Shown here one piece after another: positions 61,965 through 64,000 of a stretch of DNA of 64,000 nucleotides. Numbering within the stretch: position 1 is the first letter of the stretch; the number at the start of each line of letters is the position of its first letter. The notes beneath the pieces were generated by a model. It saw only the letters and a list, made by a program, of their open reading frames with translations, made no database searches and had not been told where the DNA came from. Source of the stretch: Seriola aureovittata (taxonomy: Eukaryota > Chordata > Actinopteri > Carangiformes > Carangidae); contig NC_079384.1 in NCBI RefSeq assembly GCF_021018895.1, positions 21,688,140-21,752,139 on the forward strand. The letters are read 5' to 3'. The position numbers and the translations under genes are program-made.

Positions 61965-62130
61965 CCACAAGTGGCAACCTCTGGGGCTGAAAATTGAAGC
62001 CATCATAGAAGTGAAAAACTGTAGTTCCAATTACCCCTAGAGTTTGGCTCCATCAGTAATCCAATCCCCATAGACTCTCATGTTGTCCAACTTTACAGCA
62101 GAAATAAACATGTTTACACTCTTAACAGTA
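61965..62130 (+). mobile_element. fragment of the percomorph interspersed repeat also seen at 12.5 kb
   Basis: The text aagtggcaacctctggggct, ttgaagccatcatagaagtg, aaaaactgtagttccaatta, gctccatcagtaatccaatc and cccatagactctcatgttgt is recognisable as the front half of a common percomorph repeat. The copy at 12535-12945 shows the back half. It is truncated on both sides. Confidence 0.55.
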
Positions 62131-62229
62131 TGTGTTAATGATTCAACTGTGTGATCATCTGGGGCCAGGTGTCACAATCAGCAATCAAGCCTATAATGAC
62201 ATTATATAAACAAACCTTAAAGGTATAGG

Positions 62230-62426
62230 TATATATTTATATTAAATTCTGGCAGGACAGAGAAGCAGCTACAGCTGCAGCAAACATCTCATGTCACTGC
62301 GCTGCAGAACAGAGAGGTTCAGGAGATCCTTTGTTCCCACTGCCATCAGGCTATACAGCACCTCAGCCAAAGGAAGTGGACAAATCTAATTATTATTGTT
62401 TATTTATTATCGCTGATTATAATTTA

Positions 62427-62471
<45 letters not shown>

Positions 62472-62520
62472 CAACAATTAGATAATGGAAACATGAATTT
62501 CCCCTAGGGGATAAATAAAT
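62230..62520 (+). pseudogene. LINE 3' end: ORF C-terminus and 3' UTR
   Basis: The plus-strand frame reads LMSLRCRTERFRRSFVPTAI then RLYSTSAKGSGQI and stops at TAA 62387-62389. The RF-RSF-PTAIRL wording is the usual C-terminal end of a fish non-LTR retrotransposon ORF2. The 3' UTR follows, with tgaatttcccctaggggata then aataaataat. This resembles the canonical AATTTCCCC...GGGATAAATAAA end that leads into a CTAT repeat. It is heavily 5'-truncated. Confidence 0.82.
62427..62470 (+). repeat. (ATT)n trinucleotide microsatellite
   Basis: About fourteen ATT units within the 3' UTR of the LINE fragment. Confidence 0.97.
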
Positions 62521-62521
62521 A

Positions 62522-62522
<1 letters not shown>

Positions 62523-62579
<57 letters not shown>
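62523..62579 (+). repeat. (CTAT)n tetranucleotide microsatellite
   Basis: About fourteen CTAT units directly after the LINE terminus, where LINEs of this type carry their 3' tandem repeat. Confidence 0.98.
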
Positions 62580-62584
62580 ATGGT

Positions 62585-64000
62585 CTTTATGCTGATAATA
62601 CACAATCAGAACTTAGATTCTGAAATAGTAGCATAAACAACAGGCAACATAAGTTTGATTGGATTGTATGATTCACTTGTCAATACTGTATTCATACTTA
62701 AAGGTCATACATATTACACACTATTATGCACTATTACATACTATAAGTACAATAATACAGTTATGTACAGAGCATACACAGACAGATACATGCATTTACA
62801 CGTACACAGTTGGTTTTATCTGTTGTTTTTATGCTGATTCTTTTTAATCAAGTTATTTGTTTGGATGTTTTAACCTCGATTTAAATGTCTAAACAGAGAA
62901 AAGAGATGCTAGATGTAGGGGATATACATTATATCAGTTACTTCTTATCTGTATGTAATAATGTTTATGTGTTTGGCTCCTAGTAAACAACCAAACAAAT
63001 AAAATGAATGAATAAATGAAAATAAACTGTATTAGGTCATCTACTGACTATACCTGTACCTACAATTACCGATTCAACCACTTTAGTGTGACACCCCACT
63101 TGGACTCTTTCCTGTTTTATTTTGAAATCACTTACCTTATGGTTTTCCTGGTTGTTTTACTTCCTGTCTTTGTGCTGTTTCCCGCCAGTTTTCTGTGTCA
63201 CCTGTGTCTCGTCAGCCATGCTTAGTCCTCTATATAGTCCAGTCTCTCCCCCTCTCAGCTGCCACATTGTCTTTGTACTTTCCACCAAAACTTGACTGAA
63301 TAAATTGTGCTTTGCCATCTAACATCTGTACAGTCAGTACTTTGGCTGCTTGCTGAAAAGAAACAAAGACGGAAAAGTGGTCTGGTGGTCTAATTGGTAA
63401 AAATAGAGTGAAGTGAAAATTTTCACCTCAATACAAGACGCATTCTCTCTTTATATGAGAAGAAATGATAAATCTCCTCCCTCAATCTGACTTGAAGAAA
63501 AAAAAATCATTTTAACAATGTTTCCACCAAAATTAAAATCAGTGGATACACAGAGAGCTGAAAGGGTTAAATATTTTCTTGTAGAAAGCTTTGAAACTCC
63601 TGTTTAGCGTAGTTATGGGTGGATGAAGTGTTTGCCTAAGATAGTGTGGAACCATGCTTTACGTAACTGGTTTTATATGAAAAAGGGACAAAAGGTCAAA
63701 TGGAGATCCCTGCCATATAAAACTGGCATTTCCACCATTCACAGAATAGCTAATATGAATGTTACGAGACAAAGTGTGAGTCCATGACAGGTATGTTATT
63801 GGGTTTTTTTACTAGGCAGCATCTTATTGCCTCAAATCACTGTGTTTCACTCCATGAATTGAGTCAAAGAATGAATCAAAGAGCTTGGCAGGGCTTTTGG
63901 GGATGTATAACATGCAATAAATCACTACACTGTCACTGCTACTGCCACATTGTCTTCACGCTATCAGTTTTCTTTTTTTCCTGGTCCAACTTTTTGCCTT
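62585..64000. other. upstream flank, no gene identified
   Basis: The DNA is AT-rich with one probable repeat (63085-63340) and short accidental frames. In mammals REEP3 lies upstream of JMJD1C, but no REEP3-like exon is visible here. Confidence 0.55.
63085..63340 (+). repeat. probable interspersed repeat with TATATAG motif
   Basis: The segment contains cttcctgtctttgtgctgtt, gtcacctgtgtctcgtcagc and cttagtcctctatatagtcc, a layout common in a repetitive fish sequence carrying a promoter-like TATATA. No inverted ends or long terminal repeats were found. It could be mistaken for a gene promoter. Confidence 0.35.

Noticed and set aside
63375..63410. tRNA-like text (tggtctggtggtctaattgg)
   Set aside because: No B box, no cloverleaf and no terminator at a suitable distance.

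Overview
This window is vertebrate nuclear DNA, almost certainly from a ray-finned (percomorph-like) teleost. It has very low coding density, a GT-AG spliced gene, dozens of (GT)n/(CA)n tracts, a tRNA-derived SINE, L2-type LINE fragments, at least three Tc1-like DNA transposon remnants and several hAT-type elements of kinds common in teleosts. There are no prokaryotic operons, CRISPR arrays, rRNA genes or convincing tRNA genes. Nearly all open reading frames in it are read-through of microsatellites or transposon debris.

One protein-coding gene can be supported: the 5' end of a jmjd1c (KDM3C) orthologue on the minus strand. Coding exon 1 (59202-59357, 52 codons, starting at an ATG in a strong Kozak context) lies in a CpG-rich promoter region. 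Coding exon 2 (10578-10778, 67 codons) lies about 48.4 kb downstream. Both introns are phase 0 with clean GTAAG donors and, for exon 2, a good polypyrimidine-CAG acceptor. Positions 10779-59201 are therefore intron 1, 1-10577 is the start of intron 2, and about 59700-64000 is upstream flank. The rest of the gene, including its zinc-finger and JmjC regions, lies off the left edge.

The introns are mosaics of simple repeats and dead mobile elements. Notable blocks are an L2-like RT remnant (3.7 kb), a perfect 47-bp palindrome (10.2 kb), a V-SINE-like SINE (11.8 kb), a deleted Tc1 element (16.6-17.5 kb), a nested pile-up of Tc1 and hAT-like DNA (19.0-20.9 kb), a second hAT copy with a perfect 8-bp target duplication (28.0-28.7 kb), a nearly full-length Tc1 element with mutated catalytic residues (45.7-47.0 kb) and a MITE bounded by inverted GCTACGTCCACA ends (51.4-52.0 kb). 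The upstream flank holds a degenerate L2-clade LINE on the minus strand (60.5-61.3 kb) and a LINE 3' end on the plus strand that runs into (ATT)n and (CTAT)n arrays (62.2-62.6 kb).

I found no undescribed enzymatic or defence system. The most interesting observations are structural: the two hAT copies with complementary deletions and a shared 3' flank, the palindrome beside exon 2, an in-frame Gly/Ala-rich insertion in exon 2, two strong G-quadruplex motifs, and a microsatellite-poor stretch next to the promoter. Family names for repeats come from remembered family sequences and were not searched.
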